A program made the position numbers and the translations under genes. DNA of 64,000 nt from Butyriboletus loyo. Lineage: Eukaryota; Basidiomycota; Agaricomycetes; Boletales; Boletaceae. The notes under the pieces were generated by a model. The model did not search any database. It saw only the letters and a list, made by a program, of their open reading frames with translations, and had not been told where the DNA came from. How positions within the stretch are numbered: the first letter of the stretch is position 1; each line of letters starts with the position of its first letter. Where the stretch lies: contig JBBPSI010000025.1 of assembly GCA_038093515.1 (NCBI GenBank), positions 62,001 through 126,000 on the forward strand, written 5' to 3'. Positions 59,877 through 64,000 of the stretch are shown one piece after another.

Positions 59877-61750
59877 ATGTACACAATAAACACCATCTGT
59901 CTCGCACTGCCCCTCTGTATCACCCGTCCGAATTGAAACGTCACTTTTCATCATATTCGAGAACAGACTGCCCGCGAAATCCTCACATTGAAATTTCTGT
60001 TGGACCTCGACTCACAATTGTTGAATTCCAACAGGACCCAAGAATGAGCGACGAAACTACCATGATAACACAGGACACGCAACTATTCCTGCGGCGCGCT
60101 CCTCGAAGAGTGATGACCCTCGTCGACGAAGACGGGGTGTCAGTTTTCGACAGCGAGGAATTGTAAGTCGCCGCATTTATGTTGCCGACGCAGTCATAGA
60201 CGCGCCCCACTGTAGTGCCTATCTAGTAAATGTAGAGTGAGTAGTCTCACCTGGATGCGCTACATCATTCACATCTTCTTCAAGCATCGGGGGCCAAGAC
60301 TTCTGGGTTACCTTTGACACTGGCTCGTCAGACTTGGTAGGTTCGCTCCTGGTCATGGGCAGATATTAGCTTACGATGCCCTTGTTAAGTGGGTTGTCTC
60401 TACGGGCTGCACGGATGCAGACTGTCAGGGAGTCCCAACGTACAATTCGTCGGCATCCCCCACTCTTCACCTATCCGGTATAGTTTTCAAGCTATTCTAC
60501 CTTCTCGGTTCCGTACAAGGCTCTGTAGCTACTGAAATTGTCACTCTTGGTTCGATCCAGATAATCTCTCAGACATTTGGTACTATAACCATCCAGCCCG
60601 TTACCGATCGATGCTCATGCTGTCCTCCAGCGCTGGCCAATGAAACGAATGAACTCTACCTCGCAACGACCGGAAACTCGGGAATCCTAGGTCTCTCGTT
60701 TCCGCCTGCAGCTGGAATTCGATCGACAGTGGGGACAACCATCCTTGACAACATCTTCTCCCACTTGGGTGAATCCGACCGTTTCTTCGCTTTCAAGCTT
60801 GGTCGAAATAGCACCGATCCAAGCGCCGTGGATTCGTCGTTCACCATCGGCAAGCTCGATCCCTCCGTCGTAGACACTGCAAACGGAACTGTTCAACTGA
60901 CATACTTTCCCGTGTTCAAGACGCAATCAAGCCCTTATGACTATTGGAAACTGCCCGTACTCAACCTGACCATCAATGGGTTCCCTCTGCGACTGTCTCC
61001 TTCCCTCATACCTGGTGCACCTTCTCCGATTGGGATTCTTGACACGGGTACGACGCTCATTCTCGGACCCACCCTGGATGTCAATGCGTTTTGGGAAAGC
61101 ATTGGCACCGGGGGATCGACGAGGTACAATGCACAGTCGAATCTCTGGGAAGTACGATGTGACCGCGCTGTCGATGTTCGCTTCACGTTTGGGCAAGGTG
61201 ATGGAGGACGAGAGTACCCGGTGCACCCCGAGGATATCAGCTGGGCAGAGGGTAAGCAAAAGGATGGATGGTGCATGGGGGGCGTGCAAATCAATGACAA
61301 CGTGCGTGAATGAATGCATTTGGAACTGTTTGGGTGGTTTCACGAAGGATTGCAGGTGAACTCTGGGGACTGGCTACTTGGGGATGTGTTCCTGAGGGTA
61401 AGAGTCATCACGACGCGCTGTGCTCTCCTCCGACCGCCCTCTGACTACAACCATATATTGTTCAGAACGTATACGTCGTCCACCAGGGCATGACGTCCTC
61501 AAAACCTCCGCTCATCGGACTGCTGGGTCTTACTGACCCCCAAACAGCACTAACGGACTTCCAAAACGCCCGCGGATCGGACCCTGCGCCGCCACCGTTC
61601 GTACCCATCCGCAGCCGCTCGGAACAATGGACGAAAGATGCGAAGATTGCTACTGCAATGTCGGTGGTGGGCGGGTTCCTGCTTGGCGGACTGGCCATGG
61701 TGCGTTATAAAGTACGACAGAGATCGAGAAGGGCGAGCGCCAGACGATGA
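59877..61750 (+). CDS. Pepsin-type aspartic protease with C-terminal membrane anchor
   Basis: Two active-site motifs are clear: FDTGSSDLWVV (about 60310-60330) and GILDTGTTLILG (about 61030-61060). The flap region near 60505 reads YLLGSVQGSV in place of the usual YGTGS-type loop. The mature start FAYLVNVDIGGQDFWVTF is built over three short introns. The C-terminus has one membrane helix (AMSVVGGFLLGGLAMV) and a basic cytosolic tail, so the enzyme is membrane-tethered. The start is my inference: ATG 59877 gives a signal-peptide-like MYTINTICLALPLCIT joined by a 41 bp intron to the frame; an in-frame ATG at 59789 without signal peptide is the alternative. A CCPP Cys pair lies in the ectodomain. 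Confidence 0.87.
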
Positions 61751-61897
61751 ATCGATGATGAGCAATTAAAAGTTTACAGTCCATTAACACGCTTTGACTA
61801 CTACAACTTCACGGGAAGAGTATAGTTTTGAACAGTTCGAAATACATGTACATACGATACGGGCATAGGAAGGGTAAGAGAGACGACACATTGTAGC

Positions 61898-62506
61898 TTA
61901 TCCGTTGTGGATGTATCCTGGCTGATAGCCCTTGTCGCGATTCTGTGGTGGACCAACTGGAGGAGGCCCATATTGGTTCTGTACACCAGGGTGCTGGTAT
62001 CCAGGCTGGGCTAGAGGAGGTTCCCACCTAGCTCGAAGAAAACGAAAACAGAGCCAGATTATCAACCATCCACCAACGTGACGAACGCCGGGTACTCACC
62101 CTGGCTGCATATCGGTCTGAAGTTGGCATATCCCACACATCCAGACATGTCTAGATTTGAATGGAATCAAGGGTACGAAACAGAATTCGAACCATGTGCG
62201 CGACTTGGCAGCGAACATGGAGGCTTGGGTGTATTCGGGATAAGCAAACAACACGCTTTGAATTTCGAGAGTTCAGTACGCGCTCACCATTGTGACATCT
62301 CGGGCAGATTCGTGAGCCTTGGTTTCCGTCGGGCGATACTTTCGTTGGGCAGCCAACTGTGGATTCCAGAGTTCATTGTCAGACGACTGCGGAGATGGCG
62401 GTCGGTTGGTATCGCGACTGACATGCAATGGGGATACAAACTGCGAGAATTACGTTGAAAAATATAATTCAATCGAGAGAAGTTGGAACTCACATAGAAA
62501 ATCCAT
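61898..62506 (-). CDS. Small zinc-ribbon protein (zinc_ribbon_15 type)
   Basis: Five exons (62506-62494, 62440-62423, 62356-62288, 62223-62100, 62027-61898) give 117 residues; the first two are only 13 and 18 nt. The spliced start MDFLFCIPIAFGCPTKV leads to RICPRCHNASMFAAKSRTWF, EFCFVPLIPFKSRHVWMCGI, CQLQTDMQPGWEPPLAQPGY and a Gln/Pro/Tyr-rich tail. The CPRC and CGIC pairs form a zinc ribbon, with hydrophobic FCFVPLIPF between. Such small fungal proteins are of unknown role; the PPxY-like tail may bind WW domains (inference). Introns are 53-72 bp and all GT-AG. Confidence 0.85.
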
Positions 62507-63202
62507 TGAGCTTGGATGCTGATGGCCTGCCTGATGGGTGGGTGGAGAGAGGGACGCCGGCTGGCACAGTAGTTCTCACGGGGATGCATCGTCCGAATAT
62601 GGCCACAGTCGCCGACAATCTCATAATGTAATCAGCAAGCTGTACAGCATTGGTTGGCCCCATTGAACTCGACTTCGTTACGGATGGCGAGAAAGCTCTG
62701 ACACTCTCAGAAACGTTCTTCGACGGCTTCTCATAGCTCGCAAATCAAGAATTTGGTGCTCACTGTGCTTGGCAGGAGTCCTAGTCAGCGCTGTGTTAAG
62801 ATTACATAAGCAACAGTCTAAAATTGCGGGGTTAGGGTTCGGATCCTAAACCCTGTATCCCAACTCGACTAGTCAAATGTCAACCTGATCCTTCTTGCCC
62901 ACCGTACTGAAGGAATGATCAAACCAAAGAAAACCTTGTTACGAGTGAGTCTACTTGTGTTACTCTACGGAGTCTTTGCCTTCGCTTAACCTCGTACGGT
63001 CGACATTCTCATAATGCATAGGAAAATGACATAATGGATGTTAGCATTTGCTACACCCTTGGCAAAAATAACTACACTTTGGTAATATGCATTATGAAGG
63101 TGTTGACTTGTTTTTACTGTACTGGCCTCACGACCCGAGCAGGACTATAAGTATATAACAGGTACTTGGTATTTCACTCCCCGCTCACCCTCCCAGATCG
63201 AC
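62507..63202. other. Intergenic, no gene seen
   Basis: About 700 bp between the divergent zinc-ribbon and P450 genes, so it likely holds both promoters. It is AT-rich toward the P450 side. A TATA-like TATAAGTATATAA lies at 63146-63158, about 45 bp before the P450 ATG. Confidence 0.55.
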
Positions 63203-64000
63203 ATGCCTTTGGGTTCGGTGCAGGTTATAGTGGCTGTTGGCGTGGTGGTGGTCTCCGCTTTTACTTTACTGAATGGACACCGACGGATGGTCCGAGGTTT
63301 TCGTCTCCCTCCTGGACCCGTTCCTCTCCCCTTCGTTGGCAATCTTCTCAGTATTGACGCCAAGAAGCCTTGGGTGACCTACGCTAAATGGGCAGCTCGT
63401 TACGGTTCGTCCTGATCTCGCCGTATAGTAGTCAGAGCTTCATCCTGTAGCAACAGGTGATATCATCATGATCCGTGTACTGAAGCAAGACATCATTGTG
63501 ATCAACTCGGAGAAAATTGCCAGGGATCTCCTCGCTCACCGATCTAGTATTTACTCGGATAGACCTTACCTTGCTACGAGAGACCCGTGCGTTATCACTC
63601 TGTTTCATCGGTATGTCTAACTTGAAATTTCCTCCCTTAGATTTGGCTGGTCTTTTAACTTTGGTTGGGCTCCATATGGCGATCAATGGCGTTCACAGAG
63701 GAGAACATTTCATCAAGTCTTCAGAGCTGAAGCCGCTCCTGTTTTTCATCCCATCCAGCTGAGAAAGGCTCGCCAGCTCGTCTTGGATATTCTGAGCGCA
63801 CCTCATGATTATTCCGGGCATATCCAAAGGCGAGTATCGCTCGGTTCAGCCAAGTCTATGTACCAACGCTGAAAACACGTATAGGTTTTCTGCAGCCGTG
63901 ATCATGTCAATCGTGTACGACTACGAAGTTGCCTCTGATCATGACCCTCTCGTTGAGCTATTCGAGCGCGGGAACAACCTGGCCTTGGAGAGCCTGACAC
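63203..64000 (+). CDS. Cytochrome P450, N-terminal part (runs off window)
   Basis: ATG 63203 gives MPLGSVQVIVAVGVVVVSAF, a membrane anchor, then the Pro-rich hinge FRLPPGPVPLPFVGNLL. Later exons read WVTYAKWAARYG, DIIMIRVLKQDIIVINSEK, LLAHRSSIYSDRP, FGWSFNFGWAPYGDQWRSQR with RRTFHQVF (helix C), and FSAAVIMSIVYDYEVASDHD. These are standard N-terminal P450 blocks. The haem-binding cysteine and ExxR lie beyond the window, so the family within the CYP superfamily and its activity cannot be told. Introns of about 50 bp are visible near 63405-63455 and 63830-63885. Confidence 0.9.

Noticed and set aside
62828..62860. Telomere-like TTAGGG and TAAACCCT near each other
   Set aside because: Single units flanking a short palindrome, not a tandem array; chance is likely.
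1..64000. tRNA, rRNA and CRISPR features
   Set aside because: No convincing tRNA A/B box pair, no rRNA-like stretch and no regular repeat-spacer array were seen by eye.

Overview
The window is nuclear DNA of a filamentous basidiomycete, most likely an Agaricomycete. Nearly every protein gene is broken by many introns of about 45-75 bp with fungal GT...AG borders. Gene content is fungal (HIS3, ECO1, NADH glutamate synthase, GH5_9 wall glucanase, Hook, CDC50, fungal scramblase). Genes are tightly packed on both strands, often as divergent pairs sharing 70-360 bp. All gene models below were spliced by eye from protein motifs and intron borders; terminal exons are less certain than internal ones.

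Left edge (1-3.55 kb): the 3' part of a decayed Ty3/gypsy chromovirus (reverse transcriptase, RNase H, integrase, chromodomain, polypurine tract, 3' LTR). Then follow MSS51 (-) and HIS3 (+) head to head, an M13 metallopeptidase (-) head to head with CDC45 (+), a phospholipid scramblase/AIM25 (-) convergent with CDC45, mitochondrial IF-2 (+), a CHORD-CS co-chaperone (-), a mitochondrial carrier (-) head to head with an ALKBH7-like dioxygenase (+), LST8 (+), the very large GLT1 (+), ECO1 (-), and a membrane-anchored GH5_9 glucanase (+).

Right half (42-64 kb): a tiny IF1-like gene (-), a three-exon gene of unknown function (-), OMA1 (+), a GPI-anchored GH13 alpha-glucanotransferase-like enzyme (-) head to head with an MFS sugar transporter (+), a Hook dynein adaptor (+), RNA 3'-phosphate cyclase (+), CDC50 (-) head to head with the MCM-binding protein MCMBP (+), a membrane-anchored aspartic protease (+), a small zinc-ribbon protein (-), and the 5' end of a cytochrome P450 (+) running off the window.

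Themes: several products act in mitochondria (Mss51, IF-2, carrier, ALKBH7-like, Oma1, IF1-like, probably Aim25); three act at replication forks or in cohesion (Cdc45, MCMBP, Eco1); two act on wall glucan. The neighbours look like ordinary eukaryotic gene order, not a cluster with one job. The most unusual signals are an apparent AT-AC intron in HIS3 that restores the metal-binding motif, a 1.16 kb intron in the scramblase gene, an IF1-like gene of three short exons, loss of both conserved active-site histidines in the GH13 enzyme, and three gene-poor stretches of about 1.7-2.1 kb. I found no clear new multi-gene system.
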